From positions 8,246,001 to 8,310,000 of the forward strand of contig CM053329.1 of the NCBI GenBank assembly GCA_028583605.1: a stretch of 64,000 bases of DNA, read 5' to 3'. The notes below the pieces were generated by a model. That model ran no database searches, had not been told where the DNA came from, and saw only the letters and a program-made list of their open reading frames with translations. The stretch is from Dastarcus helophoroides. Its lineage: Eukaryota; Arthropoda; Insecta; Coleoptera; Bothrideridae. This document shows, piece by piece, positions 46,021 through 57,650 of the stretch (positions within the stretch are counted from its first letter, which is position 1; each line of letters starts with the position of its first letter). The translations under genes and the position numbers were made by a program.

Positions 46021-46427
46021 GTTGTGTTTTTTTTTTAAATTCTGCTGCATTTAATAATTTTTTAAGATCAGTCTCTTTATGTGTTGTTTAATTAATATTA
46101 AAATGAAGATAATTTTATTGTAAGCAAAAAGGTCTCCTAGCCAGGATACCCTTAATAAACAAATGTTTTTTTGTTGTTGTTAACACTCCCCTTATTTGTT
46201 ATTTATAAAACATCATGCCAATAGCTAGTACAAGACAGAAGGAAAACAATTAGGTTACCTATATTCCCTAGGACCTATTGTCCGTAGTACCAGTATAAGC
46301 AGAATATATAAGTTTGCATTAGTATTTTACATTAATATGCTATAATTAAAAAACTTATTAAAATAAAAGGAATGAAAAAATAAGAATGATAGAGGATGAT
46401 TGTAATAAAAATTAAAAAAAAACGAAT
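46021..46427. other. AT-rich spacer between two tRNA-like sequences
   Basis: No gene recognised. T runs at its left end and A runs at its right end (46415-46423) could be pol III stops for the two converging tRNA-like units. Confidence 0.4.
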
Positions 46428-46500
46428 CAGTATCCGTAGAGATCTAACCGTAGATCTGCATATTATAAACGTGGGTTTCTACCACTGAACTACTATGCTT
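46428..46500 (-). tRNA. tRNA-like relic on the minus strand
   Basis: Minus sense GTAGTTCAGTGGTAGAAAC (A-box) and, 37 bases on, ACGGTTAGATCTC (B-box). Acceptor and T stems do not pair well. It faces the one at 45949-46020, both reading toward each other. Probably a SINE head or tRNA pseudogene. Confidence 0.4.
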
Positions 46501-46854
46501 TGCAAAATGATTATTTACTTTCTCAAACCACGTACCTTATTCTCGGTGCATTCTACGTTAAATAGCGATTTAGTGGTTTATGTATTGTCATTTTTTTTAT
46601 TTAAAACACATCTCATTCGACTAACAGATGATAATAAGTGGACTTTAGTCAGGATCTTCTACTATTATAAACATAGTTATTATTAATAATGCTAACTCTA
46701 AATATCAACGAGTGTTGTATATTGGGTTACGTTTTAGGCTCGCGGGGATCGTACTCTTATGTGAATCACCCTGTATAACGAAACAATATGAAAGCCTATT
46801 ACTTTTTGATAATTGATTGGTATTAGAATAGGCTGAATTAAAGTATATATTAAT

Positions 46855-46860
46855 TTTATT
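46855..46860 (-). promoter_or_regulatory. Candidate polyadenylation signal AATAAA
   Basis: AATAAA on the minus strand, 32 bases after the receptor stop codon at 46892-46894. Confidence 0.5.
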
Positions 46861-46891
46861 GTTTTTTACATATAAAAATATAAACTCCATT

Positions 46892-47002
46892 CTACTGTTG
46901 TGCCAAAGTTTGATTTCCAATTAACAGTTCAGGTACTGCGGTAGTTTCCATTTGACGGAATTGAATAAGATATATCAGGTAAGTTGTTATACCTGCCACC
47001 AT
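46892..47002 (-). CDS. Gustatory receptor last exon (TY-QF signature, stop)
   Basis: After a TTTTAG| acceptor, the exon reads MVAGITTYLIYLIQFRQMET and continues to a TAG, 36 codons in all. TTYLIYLIQF is the TYhhhhhQF motif in the seventh membrane segment that defines insect gustatory receptors. Phase 0 at its start fits the exon at 48659-48748. Together with that exon and 49634-49705 it gives a complete, uninterrupted C-terminus. Confidence 0.9.
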   Translation of the reverse strand: MVAGITTYLIYLIQFRQMETTAVPELLIGNQTLAQQ

Positions 47003-47097
47003 CTAAAACAGAATAAAAATATATAAGCACATAATATCAAATCAAAAGACAGAAATGGGAAAAAAATTAAAGAGAACTGAAACTTGCTGAATGTGCT

Positions 47098-47295
47098 ACT
47101 AGAGCACTGAACTAAACACTGTGGCTTGTGATTAAGTAAGTAGAAGTTTTCATCCCTTTGCCACATCGGCAATTACATAAATAATTACGCGATACGCCAG
47201 CAGAACTGGCATTTTGAAGCGCTCTAATCTGAATAGATTAGCAAAAAATGCATCGACGTCATCTGCATTGAGATTCAAATCGATACAGTATCAAT
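47098..47295 (-). repeat. Penelope-related repeat in the receptor intron
   Basis: In minus sense this is about 85% identical to 5018-5225, sharing CTCAATGCAGATGACGT, GTTCTGCTGGCG and ACTTAATCACAAGCCAC. In the 5 kb copy it follows the GIY-YIG domain. Confidence 0.7.
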
Positions 47296-47603
47296 CATGA
47301 CGACTAAGATTTGTCAACTGTATTATATAGGAGTAGATAACTTATAAGCTGTACATAAACAATTACGTGAAGCAAATGAACAAGATTGATTTTCTTTTGT
47401 TTATCAAACTGCTGACTTTCACTTACAGAGGTACACATTGACAGTAAATTTCAGTTATAGAAATCCAGACATGAAAAACGACTTTCTCTTCTCTGTTACA
47501 GAGGTTTCAACTTTCTCACTTATAGAGATTTAAGGGGATTAAAATTGCAGAGCCTATAAATTATTCTCACTCAGGGTTTTCTTGCTTATCCAGTTCTTCT
47601 AAT

Positions 47604-48480
47604 GCACGGACCAATAGGTTTGAACATTTATGAGTTTCGAAGTTTGGGAACCAAAGATGGGTTTCGATCTTGTTAGATCTCGTCAATTTGGTATATTCAA
47701 CTCGAATGCTGACAAATGTTCCAACAAGTAAGTACTAAAGAATCAACGAACGTTAAGCGTGTGACTCTCAGACTACCGCCATCTATTGATCCATAGAGAA
47801 AATTATGGCCATCGCCAACAACGTTGTATGCAAGTAGAATACAACCTAGACTGCAAATTCATGCAGCCCTTCAGGCATGTATAGCGAATCATAGGTAGCT
47901 GAACTACCAACAGCTGACACACTGCCACCTGGCGAAGCGGTTGCTCTCTATGGCAGTTTCCAGAAGACAAGGATTCAAATGCACAAACCAATAGGTTTAA
48001 ACATTTATTAGATTCGAAGTTTGGAAACCAAAGACCGATTTCGATCTTGTTAGATCTCGTCAGCTTGGTATATTTAACTCGAATGCTAACAAATGTTCCG
48101 ACAAGTAAGTAATAAATAATCAGCAAACGTCAAGCGTGTGACTTTCAGACTACCGCCGCCTATTGGTCCATACTATAGAGAAAACTATCGCCATCGCCAA
48201 CCATGTCGTATGCAAGTAGAATACAACCTAGACTGCAAATTCATGCAGCCCTCCAGGTGTGTATAGTGAATCATGGGTAGCTGAACTACCAACAGTTGAA
48301 ACACTGCCTGGTGAAGCGGTTGTTCTCTACGAAAGTTCCTTGCCTTCTGGGAACTTTCCTAGGCAGCAACCGCTTTGAGAGGTGGCAGTGTTTCAACTGT
48401 TGGTAGTTCAGCTACCTGTGATTCACTATACTTGCCCGGAGGGCTGCATGAATTTGCAGTCTAGATTGTATTCTTCTTGC
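47604..48480. repeat. 377-bp tandem duplication ending in a hairpin
   Basis: Units start at 47604 (GCACGGACCAATAGG) and 47981 (GCACAAACCAATAGG) and share TTCGATCTTGTTAGATCTCG and ACCTAGACTGCAAATTCATG. The end of the second unit (48210-48326) is repeated inverted at 48363-48480 with a loop of about 36 bases, giving a long hairpin. Lies in the intron between the last two receptor exons; no coding sequence. Confidence 0.8.
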
Positions 48481-48658
48481 ATATCCAGTTCTTGTTTATC
48501 CAGTTTCGACTGTAGTACTGATCTTTTGAACTATTATTTCGTTTAAGATAGTTCGTAACTTGCGTAAATTTCTTATTAAACAAATTATTCCTCTTTCGAC
48601 AATAAAAGAACTTTAATTAACTAATTTCGTTTTTTTTAAAGATTTGGGAAGAACTTAC

Positions 48659-48748
48659 CGAATATATTAAAGTCCAATCCAACGGAAATAAACCACACGC
48701 TGTAAACTCTAATTTATCTAACTGAGTTCTCAATAAAAACAGTTCCAT
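48659..48748 (-). CDS. Gustatory receptor penultimate exon (FTACGLFPLD signature)
   Basis: Between a CTGCAG| acceptor and a TCG|GTAAGT donor, 30 codons: MELFLLRTQL, then DKLEFTACGLFPLDWTLIYS. EFTACGxFPLDxTLxxS is one of the best conserved blocks of insect gustatory receptors, at the start of the last membrane segment. Phase 0 at both ends. Confidence 0.92.
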
Positions 48749-49633
48749 CTGCAGATAAAAATAATATTAAGGACTTTATGTAAATTAAAGTAAAAATGTT
48801 GATAGTATCTCCGCAAGTAAGTAAAAAGTGAAGACTTTGGTTTTTGCATTTTTCGGGAAATATAATAATAACCGAAAGAAAATAAAATCCTGGTCGCGGA
48901 AAAATCCCTACTGCAGAAAAATCCCTACTGCGGAAAAGTTTAGTTATACTTACTAGCAACCAACATTAAAATATCTAATATAAATAATATTTTTGTAAAT
49001 AAGAAATGCAATGCGGTGACACAATACAGTGAAAAAATGCATGTAAGAATATTTTTTAGAACTCAATTTTTTTAAATAAATTACGAATCTTTCTATAAAT
49101 TGATCATTGTTCTTAAAACTTTGAATCTAACCTTAAACTTTTTAGAAAATTCGGGAAGTAATTCGTATTCTTATATTTTCGACTCTTTTTGGCTGGGAAT
49201 ATTGTAAGATTAGTTTCATTTAATATTGTCAACAATTTTAATTTAAAAAAATTTTTTTTTGTATATAGGGTGTTACCGGTTTAAGTGCCTTAAATTAAAC
49301 ATATAATAGAAAAGTTAATTTTAACCATAAGTTGTACATGAACATGTACTCTGAAATTCTAAGTAAAAAAATTACAAGTTAAAAATTTAGTTAAGAAGAA
49401 TTATTTTGCTTTCAAAATTTCAAAGATATTTAAACTAAATTTTGCACACATAGTACATGGATGGAGTACTATTCAGAAGTTTCATTCTAGGAAAAATTAA
49501 AAATAAAAAAAATGGCCGCTTTTTTCTTTGGCCCCTTAATTTTGAAGAACTTTAAATGTGAAATTGTTTGACTTCTATTTTAAACTTAAAATTTTTAATT
49601 AGAGTGTTATTTGGTTTACAGTTATATGATTAC

Positions 49634-49705
49634 CTGTTTGTAAGGTAGATTATATCTTCCGATCATCATTTGGAGCTCTTGTATAAGATCAATGGTTTTT
49701 TCTGA
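49634..49705 (-). CDS. Gustatory receptor internal exon
   Basis: Between TTTCAG| and CAG|GTAATC, 24 codons in phase 0: SEKTIDLIQELQMMIGRY and NLPYKQ. It corresponds to the intracellular helix (ET-x-x-lihkLl-type) that precedes FTACG in this family. The intron to the next exon is 885 bases. Confidence 0.85.
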
Positions 49706-51673
49706 CTGAAACAAATAAAATATAATTACTCCAGTGCTAAATATTTCTTATCTTAACTTTGTGGAATCTTTGGTTTGTTAAATAATTTTCAGTAATTAAA
49801 AAAATTGCTACCAACATTGGCACACTTCATTATATTACTTCAAGTATCAGAATATAATCACAATTATCTACTAAAGATGATATCAGTAACATGTTGCGGG
49901 ACTATATCGCAAATAAATTAATGTAGTAAGGTCAACTCTTCTTTTTTTAGGACCTTAATTTGAACATTTTGAAAGTTCATCTCCAATGTGATGAAAAGAG
50001 GTGTCTAGTGTGGAGAATTAACAGCCAAAACTATTTATTTATCTAACGTGTGAAATGCACTTTACTTAAATTTACTTATATTTTTATTTGTTCTATATTA
50101 ATTTGCATTCAGTGGATCGATTTCGATGTCGAACGGTCTGCAACCCGTTCATTAATGTGTTGAATGGTTCTGCTTATTAAGTTCCTTTTCGATATTTTGT
50201 CACATCAGTAAAGTAAAACAACATATAAACAAAATAATTTCTTGTTATGAACTTTGAGAACACTCGTGTTTTTAACGACAGCCGATGTAAAATCAACAAA
50301 CTTGTAAATTACAAAAGAGAAGAAAATCCAATGTTGAGAACCAGAGGGAAATTTCCCGTTTTGGGAAATGTTTCACCACAAAACAGAAAAAAAACGATAG
50401 TTCCAAATGGGAATTTTTCAATGTAGTAGACGTGTTTGTAGAAGCTGCCAATAAAATTTGGTAACATTAGATAACCGCGGCACGCCTTCAAGTTAAAATA
50501 CTGTAGTATACTCGGGGGAATCCCCTATGAAGCAACTGAAAACAATGAACGTATCTCATTCAATCACAGTCAACAGTTTATTCGCTTTCTCGCAGACGCA
50601 ATTAGCCTATTTTTTAAATCGGAATTTGCTTGTAAATGGAAATCACGAGCGACAATAACAATATAAGTGATAGTGAAGTAAAAGTAGTCAACCAGTAAAA
50701 AAATAAAATAAAATACTTAACGTTAAGTGGATTTTTTTTGGTTCCTTGTTATATTTTTTCTTATTTATTTTTACTATTGTTAGAATCTTGTACGTTCGCT
50801 TTTTTAATAAAATAATTTTTTTAAATGGGCTTTTCATTAATAAACTTTAACTAATATGCTTATATTAAAACTATTCCTTTAAATTATTTGTACTAAAAAC
50901 TATTATCTTAACGGAAGAGAATTTTTCCATAAAAGTGGAAATTTTTTAGGTAAGACGATGGAAAAAGCTTACTTTAAGGTTGGCAATACTGAGAAAAGCA
51001 GTTTTTGTTGGCATTCGCGTCACAAAGGCGTAATGCGCTTGTGCTCTTTGCAGGGAAATTCCCCAACAGAGGTAATAGGCACCATTCTGATATCTTTTTT
51101 TGTTGCTGTTTGTATTGCAATAGGGATGCTCTAAAAAACGGTACAAGTTTTGAAGGACTTGTTTAGGTCTTGTAAGATTATCAAAAATTTGTTGAGATCG
51201 TTTTGGAACAACATCGGAAAATCCAGTAGAATTCTACGATTTATATAATTCAACAAATTTGTTGAATGAAAGTGCTCTTACGCTGCTCTTGGGAGAAAAA
51301 AACTAAACTGATATTTTTGATTTAGCCCACTGTCCTTAGAAACCAGTCTTTTGTAAAATAACTGTTCTTATTCTTCGTAGTAGACTCTTATTGGTCGGAA
51401 GCATTATATTTATTAATTTTATTTAACATTTCTGCGACCCAGTTTGGAAATATTTAAATTTTTAATAATGAAGGATGGCAATACTCTGAAATATTTTTTA
51501 AAATATGACCACGTGATACCTAAATTTTTAACAAACGTCACCTCATGATAGTTGATAAAAAAAGGCTAGTTGTTTTACTATAGAATGGGGAAAAATGAAA
51601 AATGGAAGACCAAAATTAGAAATAAAAAAATTTAAAAATAAAATGAAATATGAGAGTATAAAAAAAGGCTGCC
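49706..51673. other. Part of the long receptor intron, nothing recognised
   Basis: AT-rich. No further receptor exon or mobile element was recognised between the internal exon and the hammerhead-like motif. Confidence 0.45.
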
Positions 51674-51721
51674 GCATTGGACATCGATATTTCGCTCTCA
51701 TTTGAGCTTCCTCAGCAATGC
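51674..51721 (-). ncRNA. Hammerhead-ribozyme-like motif with 6-bp stem I and GUC triplet
   Basis: Minus sense, in order: GCATTG, CTGAGGA, one extra A, stem II GCTC-AAATGA-GAGC, GAAA, TATCGATGTC, CAATGC. Stem I is a perfect 6 bp closing on the core; stem II is a perfect 4 bp; A15.1-U16.1 and the next pairs form a short stem III (ATA/TGT with TCGA loop, one G-U); cleavage triplet GUC. Only the extra A between CTGAGGA and stem II departs from the consensus, as in the other motifs here. No tandem array is seen beside it. Confidence 0.6.
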
Positions 51722-51949
51722 ATAACAATGAAAGGGAACCATAAATAAGGAAGAAGTAATTAAAATTAATAAAATGAAATACATAAAAAATTGTTAACAT
51801 AAATAGATGTTTACGGTGGTAAAAATTTAAATATTTAAAGCCCGATCTACAAGAAACAACTATTCCGAGCGCTAATACCCCTTCAGCGTTAAACTACACT
51901 CGTGGGTCAAACTTACATGTTCTTAGTGATTACTATACCTAATTGTCAT
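51722..51949. other. AT-rich intron sequence
   Basis: No features. Confidence 0.4.
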
Positions 51950-52380
51950 AAATTATTAGGTAAAAGGTCTATTAAAATCTAAATTTTATCTTCAGAAGTC
52001 TAGGAGAATAGAAGGGAACCGTCATTTCTGATATATCTTGGAGCTGTATCTTTAGGAATATTGGACTAACATTTATAAAATAATTAGGATCCTTAAAGGT
52101 AGCTCTTTCAAATGGTTTTTCACATGAAATTTTAACTAAAATTTAATATCTTGGAGACTAAATTAGCCCCCCATTTTATTATAAAATATTTTTTTTTTCT
52201 AAGCGTTATTGTTGGTTGATGGGATTTGTATGAGTCATTGAGAACCAACGCTGTGCAAAATTTCAAATTTCTACGTTACCTATGTTTCGAAGAAAACCTC
52301 TTTATGACAGACACAAGAGATTATGAAGGTTCCATTTTTTTCTTTTAAGGTAGGGAATCTTAAAAAGGCAAAATTAGCTG
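51950..52380. repeat. Second copy of the 5810-6240 dispersed repeat
   Basis: Matches 5810-6240 in order: TTAAAATCTAAATTTTAT, a diverged middle, GAGAACCAACGCTGTGCAAA and the end block GGTAGGGAATCTTAAAA (GGAACCCTAAAA there). It lacks the GGACGGACGGAC run. Same orientation in both loci. Confidence 0.6.
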
Positions 52381-53010
52381 TATAAACTAACAATTTTTTT
52401 GAGAAAAATGTGTGGTTTTTTGATTTAAGGTCAACATTTCGAAAAAAATAAATACCTTCTGATAAAACTGAAACTTGAGAGAAATAACCCTTAATTTTTA
52501 GATAAAGGTTTCAAATCGCAATTTAAAAAAGTCAACACAAATAAAAAATAGTAGTTTTGGCAAATTTTTGAGTTTAAACTTATAATTTCGAGAAAAAAAT
52601 TATAAAGCTTTCAAAAATAAACAAAACATTAAATAAAAAAAAACACATTTTTGCAAAAAGCTACAATTTTAAAAAAAATTGTATTTTGCATATTTAAATT
52701 CGGTTTCAAGAAGAAAATAAAAATTTTTAATAAGTTAAAATGGTAAGTTTAAGTCGAAAATCAACAAATAAAAAGTTAAAAAACAAAGTCTAGAAAACAG
52801 TGACAATCTGTAAAGAAGTCGAAAATTTTAGCGAAATTTTAAAAACAGTTTTATGAAAAACTGAAATATTCTATAAGAGATACTAAAATTTAAAGTACAA
52901 ATTTAAGAAAATTTGGAAAAACTAAAATAAATACTTTCAAAAAAAAAGTTGAAAATCCTTAAACTGATAAATTTCAAAAAATGTCATGTTTTTAATTTGA
53001 AAATTGAATT
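52381..53010. repeat. A-rich degenerate tract
   Basis: Blocks such as AAATTTTAGCGAAATTTTAA-type text, ACTGAAACTTGAGAGAAATA and AAAGTTGAAAATCC recur. It reads as the complement of the T-rich tracts elsewhere. No gene. Confidence 0.5.
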
Positions 53011-55111
53011 AAAAGAAAATAAGAAATGAGAGAGATTCTTGTATAATCCCGGCATGATATTTCGAGATCCTGATATCTTGGTATTGCATTCCTTATACAA
53101 AACTGATAAATGTTAGTTGTGTTTCAGAATTGCAAACCATAACAAAGATAATAATTTTAAACAACTTTTTGCATTTTAAAAAAAGTTAATTTTCTATTTT
53201 TGGATTAAAATAGAAGATTCAATTATGATAAAATTTCTTTATCACGAATTTAAAACTGAATAAAAAAATAAGGAGTCTGGGTACTGCTGACAGAAGTGAA
53301 AACATAAAACTGGAAAATAAGAGTAGTTTTTCCTTAATTTTAACCCGGCATGTGACGCGTGAATTTTTTTTACACCTTCCAACAGGTGGGGTGTCGGGAC
53401 ACCCCAATTTCAAAATGAAATTTTAATAATTTCTATAAATATTTAAGGCTACTTATTTAATTTTTGCTAACTTGTGAGTTATTTTAATAAAATAAAAACA
53501 AAAAAGTAAAAGAAGTATTTATATTTTTGCAAAAGATACATTAATAACTCAAACATACATTTTTTTCTATAAAATATGCAATGTTTTATAGAGTCTAAGG
53601 TTTAAAATACAAAACAAATGTTATTATTTTGTGTTATATGATATTTAAAATTACAAATCATAATTTTTAATAAAAAATAAAATCATTGGTATATGTGAAA
53701 AAGTTATTACGCTAGTGAGAATCAAATTCGAGTGATTTTCCACATTTTTTTGCAGTGTTGTAATAAATTCTCTAGACATATTAGACCTTTTTTATCTTTT
53801 TGATTTCTGTCGCTGTCGTTTCGACGTAATTTCTTTATATACGAGTATAAGAAGCTGAAAACATTCTATTGGCGTTTTAGCCTACTTTGGATTAACCTTC
53901 ATCCCTGGCAAGTAAGTTACAATATTTTCAGATCTGGTTCTAACATTTTTATTTGGTGTTTTTTTTACTCCATTTGGTTCCATTTTTTCCTATAAAAGTT
54001 CTTCTCGTTTTCTTCTGCCTCTTCCATTTCATGATTATTTTCTTGTGTCTCTCTCTTCACTTCCCGCTTCCTGAAGCCTGTTTCTGGTATAGGATAGTCC
54101 AGTGTTGGTACTAATTTGGTCGATTTCATCATCTCTTTCCAAGTCGTCCTTCCAAGTCGTCTTCATCAATAAAAGGTTGGTGTGCCTCGGACCCTTTCCA
54201 TAAGGCTAATAGACGATCCTGCTACATTTAACATTCACACATCTTGATAAATAGTTGCAAAAGAAAACACACTATAAATTTAGCAAAAAAAAAACTCTCA
54301 GAAAAAGTCGCTCTTACCTTGTTCAGCAGACGAAGAACCAAAAACGTAACCACTAAAAAAAAGTTTCAAGAACTGACACGTGGGGTATCACAACCCCAAA
54401 CAATTTTAAAGCGACGTTTTTTCGCCAAAGTGCATTAGATGAGGGCGGTTTCTGTATAGGTGCATTAAAAAATGCACAATTGAAAGCTAATCGGCAGGGC
54501 AGGGGCGCAAATTAAATTTTAAGAAAGTTGTGCATGCGATTTCAGACGTTGGCTCAAAATTAATTGTAGTACCAAAAATTAAAATCTTATAATTTGTAAA
54601 TTAAAATTATCATCATATCCGCTATTGTTATACAACCTACTACTCGCTGTTGTACAGTAATTCTACAATTAAAAAATAAACATTGATGCACTTTGTTTTC
54701 CGTGTTTAGATGGAGGTTGATTGAAGATTGGGTTAGTTTGGCTTAATGTTTGCTTATAAACTGCTTTAGTTATGCATGTTTCTTTTACATATACATTATA
54801 CATACATAATTTTTCCCATTTTTATCACAACTTTACGATATTCATCGTTATTGATCTTTGTTTATATTAATTATTAATAGCTTAAGCAAATCTCAGTAGT
54901 CAGGAGTGTCAACTATAAATTATTTGCACCACTGCCTCTTCAAAAAGATAAATTGTCTTATTTTTGATTACGATATTTAACTGACCTAATGATTTTCCTA
55001 ATAATTAATTATGATATTGTGCTCTTTCTACCCTTTTTTAGTTATTTTTAAAATCGTAGATTGTTTTCTTTTGTTCTTGCATTAGTAATTATAACCTAAA
55101 TAAACGATATA
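53011..55111. other. AT-rich intron sequence with possible element remnant
   Basis: Two related blocks, GGTGGGGTGTCGGGACACCC near 53386 and CGTGGGGTATCACAACCCC near 54381, and a G+C-richer stretch at 53960-54230 hint at a decayed DNA element (TTAACCC at 53339 would suit a piggyBac type). No transposase was recognised. Confidence 0.3.
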
Positions 55112-55662
55112 CAATGTGGTGATAAAGTTTGGAACAAAATTCATAATTACGTTGGGTACTGTTTAAAAGAAAAACGCTTGAAGCCAGCTTATGACGTAAG
55201 AATTTTATTTATGACATCAACCATCTTTGTGAAATGACATCATCATCGGTTTTTCTAAATGGCAACACCAATTCATTTTTGCTGTTTTTTATAGACCATT
55301 TTATTACTGAAATGATGATGTAAAAATAATTATGCTTTACATATCAAAAAATAAAAAAAAATTATAAAATTTATTTTTCACGAAAAAAACAAATTTGGTT
55401 TATATCCTTTAAAATCAAATTACAACAAGAAGCTGCCGTTTTTATTTTTTTGTACCATGAGAAAAGAATGAGCCTGGTGCTGCTACTAATAAAAACTGTA
55501 AGCACTTGTTTTAGTGATAATTTAAGAGATTATCAATTAGTTGACTATTTGTGTTAAGTAAATCTAAAACCAGAGTCAAAATAAATTTCAATAAAACTCA
55601 TAAAAAATGTAAAACATATTACAAATTGCAAACAGTAATTATTCCCTTCAAAGTTAACAACA

Positions 55663-57650
55663 ATGGCACATTTATCTCAACAGGGAAGAATACATATAGT
55701 GATGATGTTTGGATATGTTGATCGAGGAATGACTCATTTCCAAGCATGTAAGTTATTTACCAAGAACATCCTGATAGATTGCCCATTGAAAGATCTACAG
55801 TAAATAAATTGATAGCCAAATTTACTGCAATAGGATCCATTAACAATTTACCTCGACAAGTCGACCTAGACTGAGCGAAGAAGTCAGATTGGATGTGCTG
55901 CTTGACGCTGGAGAAAATCCTCACTCTTCTACAAAGCAACCAGCCAAAAATATCTTCTAAACACAGTGCAACTGATACGCCAGTTAAACGAGGATGATCC
56001 AAATTGCCGCTTGTACTTTTTGTAAACAATTAATTTTACGCTCTAATGGACGTTTTAGAAAACAACGTTCCACTGGCAATCTACTGGACTGGCACATGTT
56101 ACTCATATCTGAAACTCGGCTATGGAAAAACATGGTGAGGCTAGGATTGTGGCATTGGATATCTCAAAGGCTTTCGACAGAGTCTGGCACCGATCTCTTC
56201 TCGCCAAATTAACATCTTATGGTCGTCGTCGATGACATCTCATCCGAGAGATTTGCGATTAATGCAGGGATACCTCAGGGGTATGTCCTGTCTCCTACTC
56301 TGTTTCTGTTATACATAAACGATCTCTTAGCTTCAACTTCCAATCCTATATGCAGCTACGCAGATGATAGTAGCCTTGGGTCGTCTTTTTTCTCCGACAA
56401 ACCATTATTTATCGCTGCTTCAGATAGACTGAGGTAACAGCAGTTACAGACAATTAATCGGGATCTTAAGATTATTCTGAAATGGGGTAAGAACAATTTG
56501 GTCGACTTTAACGCTTTAAAAACTCAGGCCGCGGTGTTCTCTAAGAAAACATGAAGGGATAATGCAACAAACATACTAATGGACGGTAAAATCCTTTCGA
56601 TGGGATCTAATCTATCTATCCTAGGAGTAAATGCGGGCACTAACTTCTCTTGGGACGAACATGTGCGCGCCATTGCCAGATCCGCCTCTCAGAAGCTAGG
56701 CTTTTTTTTAGAGCTAAAAAGTACTTCACATCTCAACAGCTATTAACACTATACAAAGCTCAAATTAGGCCAACACTAGAATGCTGTTCTCATGTTTGGA
56801 GTTCAGCCCCAAAACACACTTTAGCTCTCTTGGATTCAATTTAAAGAAGAGCGATTCGCCTAAATAATGACGAGAGTCTGACTGATTCTCTCAAAACACC
56901 AGAGCACATGCGTATGGTTGGTGACTTGTCTTTTTTCTACAAGTACTTTCATGGAAGATGCTCGCAAAAATTAACAGGATTGATCCCCCCAAGGGCAAGA
57001 TTCTTGAGGCATACTAGACAGTGCGGTCTAGCTTAACACAGTGAGGACTTTTGTTACCGAAAGAAATTTTCCCCAAAAATTGTTTAGGAAGGCGGTTCAT
57101 CGCCATCTATCCGTGTTTTCGCATTCTACTCGCTGGACTTTAAAAATATAAATAGGGGTTACCCTTTGCAAGTAGATTAAACTTGAAAAAAAGATCTCAA
57201 TTTTGTAAATAATGTAGTCTTTTCTGACGAAGCCACTTTTTGCCTGAACGGTACGATTCCATTGGGTATAAGAAAATTCTCACTGGACTCAAGATTCCCA
57301 TAGTCAACGGTAAGGCAAACTAGACGTGTGTTTGGGAATAATTGGACAACCCTTTCTAGGGTCTTATTTTTTTTCAAGAAAACCTTACTGCAACATGATA
57401 TCTAGATTTCTTGCAATTTGATTTAGTACCAGCTCTGGCAGTTCTATTTCCAAATAACGACGACACCAATGTACCCCATTAGAATATTTGGTTTCAACAA
57501 GATGGAGCTCCTTCTCACTTTGGTGCTTATATCCGTCGATATCTCGACGCCACATTTCCTAAAAAATGGATAGGGCGTCGAGGAGCAATTGAATGGTCCT
57601 CGCGTTCACTAGTTTGAAGTCCGGTGCCTTTTTTTCTGTAAGATTATTTA
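55663..57650 (+). pseudogene. mariner-like transposase, interrupted
   Basis: N-terminal part from 55663: MAHLSQQGRIHIVMMFGYVD, then after a frameshift LPIERSTVNKLIAKFTAIGS and RQLNEDDPNCRLYF. After the LINE, NNVVFSDEATFCLNG (57205-57250) gives the first catalytic Asp, WFQQDGAPSHFGAYIRRYLD (57490-57550) the second, and WIGRRGAIEWSSRSL (57570-57615) the region before the third, which is lost to a frameshift. Several stops; inactive. Confidence 0.8.
56048..57193 (+). mobile_element. jockey/CR1-like LINE (copy 3), inserted in the transposase
   Basis: Starts in RT at the block KQRSTGNLLDW, then ARIVALDISKAFDRVWHRSL around 56140-56210 and AGIPQGYVLSPTLFLLYINDL and CSYADDSSLGSSF (YADD intact) at 56260-56400. 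It ends with the C-terminal region KARFLRHTRQ-like text and tail GTAGATTAAACTTGAAAAAAA. More complete in the palm than the other two copies, but frameshifted at about 56220, 56530 and later. Transposase sequence resumes at about 57195. Confidence 0.85.

Noticed and set aside
50309..50491. Minus-strand 60-codon stretch as a missing receptor exon
   Set aside because: No similarity to the other receptor exons of the window and no matching donor.
53339..54500. piggyBac-type element (TTAACCC end, paired GGGGTxTC blocks)
   Set aside because: The two blocks are in direct rather than inverted order, no matching right end was found and no transposase was recognised.
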